64,000 nucleotides of DNA from Lysobacter_L cavernae (GTDB taxonomy: Bacteria > Pseudomonadota > Gammaproteobacteria > Xanthomonadales > Xanthomonadaceae), in NCBI RefSeq assembly GCF_042648505.1, contig NZ_JBHRXK010000008.1, positions 62,001 through 126,000 on the forward strand, written 5' to 3'. Shown piece by piece: positions 34,610-42,545 of the stretch. The notes under the pieces are model-generated. The model searched no databases. It saw nothing but the letters and a program-made list of their open reading frames with translations, and was not told the DNA's origin. Position 1 is the first letter of the stretch. Every line of letters starts with the position of its first letter. The position numbers and the translations under genes are program-made.

Positions 34610-34816
34610 ATGAGTCACATCTTCTATTTTGCCGACTACGAGATCCTGCTCGGTGGCAAGTTCAAGGTCTGGGGGCAGGCGACGCTGGCCTATGCCGTGG
34701 ACGACCCGCAGACCTTCGATCCGGCCGACCTGCTGCAGAAGATCCGCGAGCAGGCGGCCGACAGCCACGGCGTCGCCAGCGACGAGGTGCGGATCCGCAG
34801 CCTCAATCGCCTGTAA
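34610..34816 (+). CDS. Small conserved-looking protein of unknown function
   Basis: A 68-residue protein (MSHIFYFADYEILLGGKFKV start; IREQAADSHGVASDEVRIRS near the end). It looks like one small beta sheet plus a helix; there is no membrane segment or cysteine. It follows the AroQ-like gene by 17 bases and is probably co-transcribed with it. I do not recognise a family. Codon use is like the neighbours, which supports a real gene. Confidence 0.55.
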   Translation: MSHIFYFADYEILLGGKFKVWGQATLAYAVDDPQTFDPADLLQKIREQAADSHGVASDEVRIRSLNRL

Positions 34817-34829
34817 GGCCGGCGGCGGA

Positions 34830-35525
34830 TTACGGAGTCAGTTCGGAGAACGACTCGACGCGGGCATGCCCGCTGGTCGCATTGCCGTGGCGCGGCTGCG
34901 GGTAGTCCTGCAGGCGATCGATCAGGGCGGTGCCCATGCCGGCGGTGCGGGCGGCATCGAGTTCCTCGACCACGTCGGAGAGGAACACGATCTCCGAGGG
35001 CGCCAGGCCGATCGCCTCGGCGATGCGGCGGTAGCTGTCGGCGTCGCGCTTGCCGCCGATCTCGGTGTCGAACCATCCGGAGAACAGCGACGTCAGGTCG
35101 CCGTCGTCGCTGTGGCCGAAGAACAGCCGCTGCGCCGGCACGCTGCCGGACGAGTACACGTACAGCGGCAGGCCAGCGCCGTGCCAGGCCCGCAGCGCGG
35201 CGGCGGCGTCGGGGTAGATGTGCGCGCTGAAGTCGGCGCTCCTGTAGCCGTCGGCCCAGATCATGCCCTGCAGCGCTTTCAGCGCGGTGTGCTTGCGATC
35301 CTCGTCGATCCAGCCCTGCAGCACCTCCACGACCATGCGGTCGTCGCACATGCCGCCGTTCTCGGTGGCGACCGCGTCCAGCCACTTGCGCACCGCCGGC
35401 TCCTTGCCACGCGCGGCGACGAAGCGGGGCAGGGCGCGGCGCGCGTACGGGAACAGCACGTCCTTGACGAAGGAAATGCTGCTGGTGGTGCCCTCGATGT
35501 CGGTGAGGATGGCGCGGATGGTCAT
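34830..35525 (-). CDS. mtnC: Acireductone synthase (enolase-phosphatase E1)
   Basis: HAD-superfamily enzyme of methionine salvage that enolises and dephosphorylates 2,3-diketo-5-methylthiopentyl-1-phosphate. The 231-residue protein has ILTDIEGTTSSISFVKDVLFPYA (nucleophile Asp), YVYSSGSVPAQRLFFGHS, FDTEIGGKRDADSYRRIA (Lys) and FLSDVVEELDAARTAGM. It is downstream of mtnD and separated from it by an inverted repeat pair. Confidence 0.96.
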   Translation of the reverse strand: MTIRAILTDIEGTTSSISFVKDVLFPYARRALPRFVAARGKEPAVRKWLDAVATENGGMCDDRMVVEVLQGWIDEDRKHTALKALQGMIWADGYRSADFSAHIYPDAAAALRAWHGAGLPLYVYSSGSVPAQRLFFGHSDDGDLTSLFSGWFDTEIGGKRDADSYRRIAEAIGLAPSEIVFLSDVVEELDAARTAGMGTALIDRLQDYPQPRHGNATSGHARVESFSELTP

Positions 35526-35553
35526 GGTCGAATCTGCGTTGTCGTTGCTGATT

Positions 35554-35581
35554 CGTCATCCCCGCGAGGGCGGGGATCCAG
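35554..35581. repeat. REP palindrome, first of an inverted pair
   Basis: CGTCATCCCCGC ... GGCGGGGATCCAG between mtnC and mtnD. It is matched in inverse orientation by 35623-35650. Confidence 0.8.
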
Positions 35582-35622
35582 TGACTCTGCTCCATGCGCA
35601 TTTGAAGCCGAAAGCCAAGTCG

Positions 35623-35650
35623 CTGGATTCCCGCCTTCGCGGGAATGACG
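35623..35650. repeat. REP palindrome, second of an inverted pair
   Basis: CTGGATTCCCGCC ... GCGGGAATGACG is the near-exact inverse of 35554-35581 (two mismatches), with 41 bases between them: a BIME-like doublet. Confidence 0.8.
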
Positions 35651-35682
35651 GAAGTTGAGGGATGGACTGGGGCAGCCAGGCC

Positions 35683-36240
35683 TCAGCCCGCCTGGCCTTT
35701 CTCGTAGCGCGGAAACTTCTGCGCGATGTCGGTGCCGGTGAAGTGGCCGACCCAGCCGTCCGGCTCGGTGAAGAAGCGGATCGCGACGAAGCTCGGCTCC
35801 GGGCCCATGTCGAACCAGTGCCTGGTGCTGTCCGGCACGGCGATCAGGTCGCCCTGTTCGCATTTGATCTCGTAGACGCGGTCGTCCACATGCAGCGTGA
35901 ACAGGCCGGAACCGGCGACGAAGAAGCGCACCTCGTCTTCCTTGTGGAAGTGCTCGTCGAGGAACTTGGTCCGCATCGCCTCGCGCTGCGGGTTGTCCGG
36001 GGCGATGCTGACCACGTCGACGGTCTTGAAGCCGCGCTCGGCGACCAGGCGGTCGATGTCGGCGCGGTAGGCGTCCATGATCTTCTCGGGCGCGTCACCC
36101 GGGGCGACCGGTGCGTTGGCCTGCCACTGCTCGAACGCAACGCCGATCCTGGCGAGCTCGCGGGCGATCTGCGCCTGGTCGGTGGTGCTCAGGTGTGGGG
36201 TGGTGGTGTCGTTCTCGGCAAAAATGCGCAAGCGGCTCAT
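35683..36240 (-). CDS. mtnD: Acireductone dioxygenase
   Basis: Cupin metalloenzyme of 185 residues that oxidises acireductone to the keto acid precursor of methionine (iron form) or to methylthiopropionate and CO (nickel form). Metal ligands are the HFH and Glu of FLDEHFHKEDEVRFFVAG and the His of DSTRHWFDMG. The ATG at 36240 overlaps mtnB by 4 bases. Confidence 0.95.
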   Translation of the reverse strand: MSRLRIFAENDTTTPHLSTTDQAQIARELARIGVAFEQWQANAPVAPGDAPEKIMDAYRADIDRLVAERGFKTVDVVSIAPDNPQREAMRTKFLDEHFHKEDEVRFFVAGSGLFTLHVDDRVYEIKCEQGDLIAVPDSTRHWFDMGPEPSFVAIRFFTEPDGWVGHFTGTDIAQKFPRYEKGQAG

Positions 36241-36875
36241 CGCTGCAACCTCCTCAATTCCAGTTCGCAGGCGAGCAGGAATTCGAATGCTTCCAGGTGG
36301 CGTCGTGCTTCGGCCATGTCGCGGCCCCAGGCGTACAGGCCGTGGCCGTCGATCAGGTAGCCCCACATGCATTGGCGGTCGAGCAGGGCATCGACCTGGG
36401 CGGCCAGCGTGTGCATGTCCTGGCTGTTGGGCAGCACCGGCAGCTCGACGCTCATCTCGTGGGTGGTGTTGTCGGCGAAGGCTTTCAAGAGTTCGTAGCC
36501 TTCCAGATGCACGTGGCCTTGGCCTGAGTACAGGCGCGAGGCCACGGTCTGGGTCTGCGAGTGGGTGTGCAGGACGCAGCCGATCTCGGGGAAGCGCTTG
36601 TACAGCTGGGTGTGCAGCAGGGTCTCGGCCGAGGATTTCTGGGCGGTGGCGACCGGGGCGCCGTCGAGGTCGACGACCATGATGTCGGACTCGACCAGCT
36701 TGCCCTTGTCGCGCCCGGACACGGTGATGGCGACGTGCTGCCCGTCCAGGCGCTGCGAGAAGTTGCTGCTGGTGGCGGGCGTCCAGCCCAGTGCCGACAG
36801 CTCGCGCACGTTGACGATGATCTCGCCGGCGCAATGCGCCAGGCGCTGGGGGTCGTAGGGCAGGGCGGTGTTCAT
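36237..36875 (-). CDS. mtnB: Methylthioribulose-1-phosphate dehydratase
   Basis: Class II aldolase-fold zinc dehydratase of methionine salvage, 212 residues. It has WTPATSSNFSQRLDG, the zinc pair in GCVLHTHSQTQTVASRL and the third histidine in YLIDGHGLYAWGRDM. It is the first gene of mtnB-mtnD-mtnC. mtnA and mtnK/mtnN are not in the window. Confidence 0.95.
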   Translation of the reverse strand: MNTALPYDPQRLAHCAGEIIVNVRELSALGWTPATSSNFSQRLDGQHVAITVSGRDKGKLVESDIMVVDLDGAPVATAQKSSAETLLHTQLYKRFPEIGCVLHTHSQTQTVASRLYSGQGHVHLEGYELLKAFADNTTHEMSVELPVLPNSQDMHTLAAQVDALLDRQCMWGYLIDGHGLYAWGRDMAEARRHLEAFEFLLACELELRRLQR

Positions 36876-36903
36876 GCCGCGAGTTTAAAACAATGGCGCA
36901 GAC

Positions 36904-36931
36904 AAAGACGGCGCGGGTCGCCCGCGCCGTC
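36904..36931 (-). terminator. Terminator downstream of the first APC permease
   Basis: An 11-bp perfect stem, GACGGCGCGGG (36907-36917) with CCCGCGCCGTC (36921-36931), has a 3-base loop and a short T run on the minus strand. It lies 18 bases after the permease stop. Confidence 0.8.
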
Positions 36932-36948
36932 TCCGGGGGCTGAACGCC

Positions 36949-38373
36949 TTAGCGTCGCAGCTTGCTGTGGCGGTAGCCGTACAGGAAGTAGATCGCGAAT
37001 CCGACCGCGGTCCAGACCACCATCAGCAGCCAGTTGTGGGCGGTCATCGTCGACAGCAGCGCCAGGCAGCTGAAGATGCCGGCCAGGCAGACGCCCCAGG
37101 CGAACGGGATGCGGAACGGCCGCGGCAGGTCGGGCTGGGTGCGGCGCAGGATCAGCACACCGGCGCAGACCGCGGCGAAGGCGATCAGGGTGCCCATCGA
37201 GGTCAGCTCGCCGAGCACGTCCAGCGGGAACAGCGCCGCCAGCAGGGCGATGCCGATGCCGGTGATGACCGTGTTGATGTGCGGGGTGCGGTATTCGGGG
37301 TGGATCTTGGTGAACACCGGCGGCAGCAGGCCGTCGCGGGCCATGATCATGAAGATGCGCGGCTGGCCGATGATCATCACCAGCACCACCGACGACAGGC
37401 CGATCAACGCGCCGATCTCGACCACCACGCGCAGCCAGCCCAGTTCCGGGTGCGCGGCCACGGCCGTCACCACCGGCTCGTCGGTGCCGAGCTGGGTGTA
37501 GGGCACCAGGCCGGTCATGACCGCGGCCATGGCGATGTACAGCACGGTGCAGATCGCCAGCGACAGCAGCATGCCGATCGGCAGGTCGCGCTGCGGCTTG
37601 TGCGACTCCTGCGCCGCCACCGACACCGCCTCGAAACCGATGTAGGCGAAGAACACCAGCGCCGCGCCGCGCAGCACGCCTTCGAAGCCGTACTTGCCCG
37701 GGCCCTCGTTGGCCGGGATGAACGGCTGCCAGTTGGCCGGGTCGATGTATTTCCAGCCGGCGAAGATCACCAGCACGATCAGGCCGGTCTTGAGCACCAC
37801 CATCGCCATGTTCATCGCCGACGACTTGCGGATGCCCACGTAGCAGACCCAGGTCAGCAACAGCACGATCGCGGCCGCCGGCAGGTTGGCGATCGACCCG
37901 GTCGGGCGCAGCTGCGCGTCCAGCGGCGCGCTGACCAGGGCCTTGGGCAGGTGGATGCCGAAGTGGTCGAGCAGGCTGAGGAAATAGCCGGTCCAGCTGA
38001 CCGCCACCGCCGAGGCCGAGACGCCGTATTCGAGTACCAGCATCCAGCCGATGAACCACGCGGCGAGCTCGCCGAGGGTGGCGTAGGTGTAGGTGTAGGC
38101 GCTGCCGGAGACTGGCACCATCGCTGCGAATTCGGCGTAGGCCAGCGCGCAGAACGTGCAGCAGATCGCTGCCAGCACGAACGACAGCATGATCGCCGGG
38201 CCGGCGTGGTCAGCCGCGGCTTGGCCGGTGATGACGAAGATGCCGCCGCCGATCACCGCGCCGATGCCCAGCGCGGTCAGGCCCCACGGGCCGAGGGTGC
38301 GGTGCAGGCTCAGGCCTTCGGCATCGGCGTGGCTGGCGTGCGGGTGCTTGGTCGCCCAGAGTTGTCCGAACAT
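36949..38373 (-). CDS. APC-family amino acid permease (CAT/YfnA-like)
   Basis: A 474-residue transporter with twelve or more hydrophobic helices. The first helix has the APC substrate-site motif GLTALGIGAVIGGGIFVITG. YAEFAAMVPVSGSAYTYTYATLGE and FFAYIGFEAVSVAAQESHKPQRDLP are diagnostic of the cationic amino acid transporter branch. The amino acid carried is not known. The ATG at 38373 is preceded by GGGAA at a good distance. It is a paralogue of the next gene upstream. Confidence 0.9.
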   Translation of the reverse strand: MFGQLWATKHPHASHADAEGLSLHRTLGPWGLTALGIGAVIGGGIFVITGQAAADHAGPAIMLSFVLAAICCTFCALAYAEFAAMVPVSGSAYTYTYATLGELAAWFIGWMLVLEYGVSASAVAVSWTGYFLSLLDHFGIHLPKALVSAPLDAQLRPTGSIANLPAAAIVLLLTWVCYVGIRKSSAMNMAMVVLKTGLIVLVIFAGWKYIDPANWQPFIPANEGPGKYGFEGVLRGAALVFFAYIGFEAVSVAAQESHKPQRDLPIGMLLSLAICTVLYIAMAAVMTGLVPYTQLGTDEPVVTAVAAHPELGWLRVVVEIGALIGLSSVVLVMIIGQPRIFMIMARDGLLPPVFTKIHPEYRTPHINTVITGIGIALLAALFPLDVLGELTSMGTLIAFAAVCAGVLILRRTQPDLPRPFRIPFAWGVCLAGIFSCLALLSTMTAHNWLLMVVWTAVGFAIYFLYGYRHSKLRR

Positions 38374-38430
38374 CAATCGATTCCCGAAGCCGGCGCGCGG
38401 CCGGCGTTGAATGCGGCGACTTCAACAAAC

Positions 38431-38457
38431 AAGGCCGGCGGGGATGCCGCCGGCCTT
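38431..38457 (-). terminator. Terminator downstream of the second APC permease
   Basis: AAGGCCGGCGG (38431-38441) and CCGCCGGCCTT (38447-38457) form a perfect 11-bp stem, followed on the minus strand by TTGTTTGTT. It separates the two permease genes, so each may be its own unit. Confidence 0.8.
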
Positions 38458-38474
38458 GCCGTGTGGATCAGCGA

Positions 38475-39947
38475 TCAGCGCAATGCCTTGCGGACCTTGC
38501 TGTTGCGATAGCCGTACATGAAGTAGATCAGCATGCCGATCGCGGTCCAGCCGGTCATCAGGCGCCAGTGCTCGGAGAACGGCTGCCAGAACAGGTACAG
38601 GCAGGCGGCGGCGCCGAGCGGGCAGATGATCCACACCGCCGGCACGCGGAACGGACGCGCCAGATCCGGGCGGCTGCGACGCAGCACCAGCACGCCGATG
38701 CAGACGGTGGCGAAGGCCAGCAGCGTGCCCATCGACACCAGTTCGCCGAGCAGGCCGATCGGCAGGAAGCCGGCCAGCAGGCAGGCGAACACGCCGACGA
38801 TGATGGTGCCGACGTACGGCGTCTGGAACTTCGGATGGACCTTGGCGAACAACTGCGGCAGCAGGCCGTCCTTCGCCATCGAGTAGAAGATGCGCGGCTG
38901 GCCCATCAGCATCACCAGGATCACCGAGCTCAGGCCGGCGATGGCGCCGATCTCGACCAGCATCTTCAGCCAGCCCAGCGCCGGATAGGCTTCCAGCGCG
39001 GTGGCGACCGGCTTGGGCGTGCTCAGCATGTGGTACGGCAGCAGGCCGGTCAGCACCAGTGCGACGATGATGTAGATGATCGTGCAGATCACCAGCGAGC
39101 CGAGGATGCCGATCGGCATGTCGCGCTGCGGGTTCTTGGCTTCGCCGGCGGCGGTGGAGACCGCATCGAAGCCGATGTAGGCGAAGAACACCACGGCGGC
39201 GGCGCGGACGATGCCGGAGGCGCCGTACTTGCCCGGGCCTTCGTTCTCGGGAATGAACGGCACCCAGTTGTCCGGGTTGATATAGCTCGTGGCGAAGGCG
39301 ACGAACAGCACGATCACGACCACCTTGATGGCGACGATGATCGAGTTGACGATCGCCGACTGGGTGATGCCGACGTAGCACAGGCCGCTGAGCGCGGCGA
39401 CGATGAACACCGCCGGCAGGTTGATCAGGCCGCCGGTGTAGACGAAGCTGCCGTCGACGACGTTCAGCGGCGCCGCTGCCAGCGAGGCCGGCAGGGCCAT
39501 GCCGAAGTGTTCGAGGAAGCTGTTGAGGTAGCCCGACCAGCCGACCGCGACGGTCGAGGCGGCGAACATGTACTCGAGCACCAGATTCCAGCCGATGAAC
39601 CAGGCGACGAACTCGCCCAGGGTCGCGTAGGAATAGGAGTAGGCGCTGCCCGAGACCGGCAGCATCGCCGCGAACTCGGCGTAGCACAGGCCTGCCAGGG
39701 CGCAGGCGAAGCCGGCGATGATGAAGCTCAGGACGATGGCCGGGCCGGCGTGTTCCGCGGCGGCGTGGCCGGAGAGGACGAAGATGCCGGCGCCGATGAC
39801 CGCGCCGATGCCCAGCATCACCAATTGGGTCGCGGTCAGTGTGCGCTTGAGGGTGGCTTCACCCTGGAGGCTGCCCTCGACGGGCTCACCGGCATCGACG
39901 TGCCCGGCGGGCTCCACCGGCTTGGTGACGAACAGGTTTTTGAACAT
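38475..39947 (-). CDS. APC-family amino acid permease (CAT/YfnA-like), paralogue
   Basis: A 490-residue relative of the preceding permease. The same motifs occur (VMLGIGAVIGAGIFVLSG, YAEFAAMLPVSGSAYSYSYATLGE, FFAYIGFDAVSTAAGEAKNPQRDMP), and both end in YGYRNSK/YGYRHSK-type tails. It has a longer N-terminus (about 35 residues before the first helix). A strong GGGGAA ribosome site precedes the ATG. The pair probably arose by tandem duplication. Substrates unknown. Confidence 0.9.
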   Translation of the reverse strand: MFKNLFVTKPVEPAGHVDAGEPVEGSLQGEATLKRTLTATQLVMLGIGAVIGAGIFVLSGHAAAEHAGPAIVLSFIIAGFACALAGLCYAEFAAMLPVSGSAYSYSYATLGEFVAWFIGWNLVLEYMFAASTVAVGWSGYLNSFLEHFGMALPASLAAAPLNVVDGSFVYTGGLINLPAVFIVAALSGLCYVGITQSAIVNSIIVAIKVVVIVLFVAFATSYINPDNWVPFIPENEGPGKYGASGIVRAAAVVFFAYIGFDAVSTAAGEAKNPQRDMPIGILGSLVICTIIYIIVALVLTGLLPYHMLSTPKPVATALEAYPALGWLKMLVEIGAIAGLSSVILVMLMGQPRIFYSMAKDGLLPQLFAKVHPKFQTPYVGTIIVGVFACLLAGFLPIGLLGELVSMGTLLAFATVCIGVLVLRRSRPDLARPFRVPAVWIICPLGAAACLYLFWQPFSEHWRLMTGWTAIGMLIYFMYGYRNSKVRKALR

Positions 39948-40121
39948 CGAATTCCCCTGGGGATGAAATGATCACCGCCCATTCAGGCGGCAGGTGAAGC
40001 GTATGGCCGTGGGGGGCGGGCCACCATAACCCACGCGGGAAAGCAGCGGCAAGCACGACAAAGTCACGGTTTGGACACGCATAATCGCCGTCCACCTGAT
40101 TAGCCGCAGTGCGCCAACACC

Positions 40122-40691
40122 ATGACAGCCGGCCCCTTGGACCCAATCAGTGAACTGCGTTCAAGCTTCGTCGCCTATGCGCGGCGCTGGGGCGACGAGG
40201 CCGAACAGGCGTCACCGTTCCTGGAATTGCTCGGCGACCGCGAGGACCCGTTCGTACGCGCGCGCCTGGCCGGCCATTTCACCGCCTCGGCCTGGCTGGT
40301 CGACCGCGACGGCACGCGTGTGCTGCTGACCCATCACCGCAAGCTCGATCGCTGGCTGCAGCTGGGCGGCCACGCCGACGGCGATCGCGACCTGGCCCGG
40401 GTCGCGTTGCGCGAGGCCGAAGAAGAGTCGGGCCTGGACGGATTGACGGTCGAACCGGAGATGTTCGACCTCGACCGGCACTGGATTCCCGCGCGCGGCG
40501 AGGTGCCCGGCCATTGGCATTACGATGTGCGCTACGTGGTCCGGGCCGGGGTGCGCGAGGACTACGTGGTCAGCGAGGAGTCACTTGATCTCGCGTGGCG
40601 GCCCATCGCGGACGTCCTGGCCGACCCCGCCAGCGACGCGTCGATGCAGCGCATGGCGCGCAAGTGGCTGCACTCGCGCGCCATCGGCTGA
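40122..40691 (+). CDS. Nudix hydrolase
   Basis: A 189-residue NUDIX protein. The Nudix helix is readable as LGGHADGDRDLARVALREAE followed by EESGL. The REAEEESGL core that binds metal is intact, but the residue normally Glu after Gx5 is Arg. It has an N-terminal helical extension of about 55 residues, and a HWHYDVRYVVRAGVRED strand after the box. It would hydrolyse a nucleoside diphosphate linked to another group; the substrate is undetermined. Confidence 0.87.
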   Translation: MTAGPLDPISELRSSFVAYARRWGDEAEQASPFLELLGDREDPFVRARLAGHFTASAWLVDRDGTRVLLTHHRKLDRWLQLGGHADGDRDLARVALREAEEESGLDGLTVEPEMFDLDRHWIPARGEVPGHWHYDVRYVVRAGVREDYVVSEESLDLAWRPIADVLADPASDASMQRMARKWLHSRAIG

Positions 40692-40726
40692 GCCGGGCGA
40701 CGGCACTGCACCGCCCGGCGGGACGG

Positions 40727-41077
40727 TCAGGGAATCTCGATCCGCTTGACGTCGATTTCGACCGATTTCCAGTCGCGGTCGACTTCACCGTGCAGACGCA
40801 CCCGGGTGGTGGCCCCGATTTTCTGCGGGAAGTCCTCCTCGTCGATCTCCGCCTTGACCGTGCCGGACGCGTCGCGGAACTCGTAGGTATCGGACGTCAG
40901 TTGCCGTTCCAGCGTGCCTTCCAGCACCACCGGCGTGTCATCGGCTGCCTTGGCCGCAGCGGCCGCCGTGGTCACCACCGGCTTTGCATTGGGCCCGGTG
41001 TATTGCGCATGGGCCATCGGGCCAAGCGACAGCAGCAGTGCAACGGACAGAATTCCCTGGACAGTCTTCGTGTTCAC
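40727..41077 (-). CDS. YgiW/YdeI-family periplasmic OB-fold (BOF) stress protein
   Basis: A 116-residue exported protein with a signal peptide (GILSVALLLSLGPMAHAQYT). The BOF-domain core is VVLEGTLERQLTSDTYEFRD, AEIDEEDFPQKIG and VRLHGEVDRDWKSVEIDVKR, as in YgiW/VisP/OmdA-type proteins (PF04076). Such proteins act in envelope stress, possibly by binding small ligands. The GTG at 41077 has an excellent AAGGAGAT site at 41083-41090. Confidence 0.85.
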   Translation of the reverse strand: MNTKTVQGILSVALLLSLGPMAHAQYTGPNAKPVVTTAAAAAKAADDTPVVLEGTLERQLTSDTYEFRDASGTVKAEIDEEDFPQKIGATTRVRLHGEVDRDWKSVEIDVKRIEIP

Positions 41078-41184
41078 GGCGATCTCCTTATGGCGTGGAC
41101 AGGGCGGCCTGCGGCCCTCATCGGGGCTGGCGGTGTGCCGAGCCTGCGGCCATCGCCCGGATGACGGCGTGAGGAGCCTTCCGG

Positions 41185-42423
41185 TCAATACAGGATGCGC
41201 GTGCGCAGAGTGCCCGGGATACGCGCGAGCTCATCGCGCACCTGCGTCGCCTGCTCGTGCGTCGCGGTGACGTCGATCACCACGTAACCAACCTTGGGAT
41301 GCGTGCGCAGGAACTGGCCGTCGATGTTGACGCCCAGCCGCGAGAACACGTCGTTGACCTGCGACAGCACGCCCGGCATGTTGCGGTGGATGTGCAGCAG
41401 ACGCAGGCTGCCGGTGTGCTCGGGCAGGGTCACTTCGGGGAAGTTCACCGCCGACAGGGTCGAGCCGTTGTCGCTGTAACGGATCAGCTTGGCCGCCACT
41501 TCCAGGCCGATGTTGTCCTGCGCCTCCAGCGTGCTGCCGCCGATGTGCGGGGTCAGGATCACGTTGTCGAGGCCGACCAGCGGCGACACGAACGGATCGG
41601 CATTGCCCTGCGGTTCGACCGGGAACACGTCGACCGCGGCGCCGCCGATTTGGCCGGATTTCAAGGCTGCCGCCAACGCGTCGATGTCGACCACGGTGCC
41701 GCGCGAGGCGTTGATCAGGTGCGCGCCGCGCTTCATGCGCGCGATCTGCGCCGCGCCGAACATGCCCTGCGTGGCGGTGGTTTCCGGCACGTGCAGGGTG
41801 ACCACGTCGCTGCGTGCGAGCAGGTCGTCCAGCCCGCCGGCGGTGCGCGCGTTGCCGAGCGATAGCTTGGTTTCGATGTCGTGGAAGATCACCTGCATGC
41901 CCAGCGATTCGGCGATCACGCCGACCTGGGTGCCAATGTGGCCGTAGCCGACGATGCCGAGCGTCTTGCCGCGGACCTCGTGGCTGCCGGCGGCCGACTT
42001 CGACCAGCCGCCGCGGTGGCATTGCGCGTTTTTCTGCGGAATGCCGCGCATCAGCATGATCGCCTCGGCCACGACCAGCTCGGCGACGCTGCGGGTGTTG
42101 GAGTAGGGCGCGTTGAAGACCGGGATGCCGGCCAGCTCGGCGGCATCGAGGTCGACCTGGTTGGTGCCGATGCAGAAGCAGCCGACCGCGATCAGCCGGC
42201 GCGCGTGCGACAGCACGTCGGCGTCGAGCTGGGTGCGCGAGCGGATGCCGACGATGTGCGCAGCAGCGATCTCCTCGCGCAGCTTTTCCGGCGGCAATGA
42301 CTTGTCGTACAACTGCACCTGCGAATACCCGGCGTTGCGGAAGCTCTCGACGGCGGTCGGGCTGACGCCCTCCAGCAGCAGGACGCGGATGTCGGGCTTC
42401 GGGTACGAGGTCTGCGCGCTCAC
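41185..42423 (-). CDS. serA: D-3-phosphoglycerate dehydrogenase (SerA, ACT-domain type)
   Basis: First step of serine synthesis; the E. coli-type enzyme can also reduce 2-oxoglutarate to D-2-hydroxyglutarate. The protein (412 residues from 42423) has the NAD site GKTLGIVGYGHIGTQVGVIA, the catalytic region INASRGTVVDIDALAAAL and LTPHIGGSTLEAQ, and a C-terminal ACT domain (HRNMPGVLSQVNDVFSRLGV). I prefer the GTG at 42423, which gives the Xanthomonas length; a GTG at 42507 would add 28 residues. It is divergent from a D-2-hydroxyglutarate dehydrogenase. Confidence 0.94.
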   Translation of the reverse strand: MSAQTSYPKPDIRVLLLEGVSPTAVESFRNAGYSQVQLYDKSLPPEKLREEIAAAHIVGIRSRTQLDADVLSHARRLIAVGCFCIGTNQVDLDAAELAGIPVFNAPYSNTRSVAELVVAEAIMLMRGIPQKNAQCHRGGWSKSAAGSHEVRGKTLGIVGYGHIGTQVGVIAESLGMQVIFHDIETKLSLGNARTAGGLDDLLARSDVVTLHVPETTATQGMFGAAQIARMKRGAHLINASRGTVVDIDALAAALKSGQIGGAAVDVFPVEPQGNADPFVSPLVGLDNVILTPHIGGSTLEAQDNIGLEVAAKLIRYSDNGSTLSAVNFPEVTLPEHTGSLRLLHIHRNMPGVLSQVNDVFSRLGVNIDGQFLRTHPKVGYVVIDVTATHEQATQVRDELARIPGTLRTRILY

Positions 42424-42545
42424 GGGCAAGTCGGCTGGGAGAGGGCTTTGGACTATGTCAGAAATCGGGGCGATTTGCTGCGCTGCATCACTGGACGCTA
42501 CGGGCACCGGACTGGCAGGCTAGGGCCTCACCAGTGGCCCTCCCG

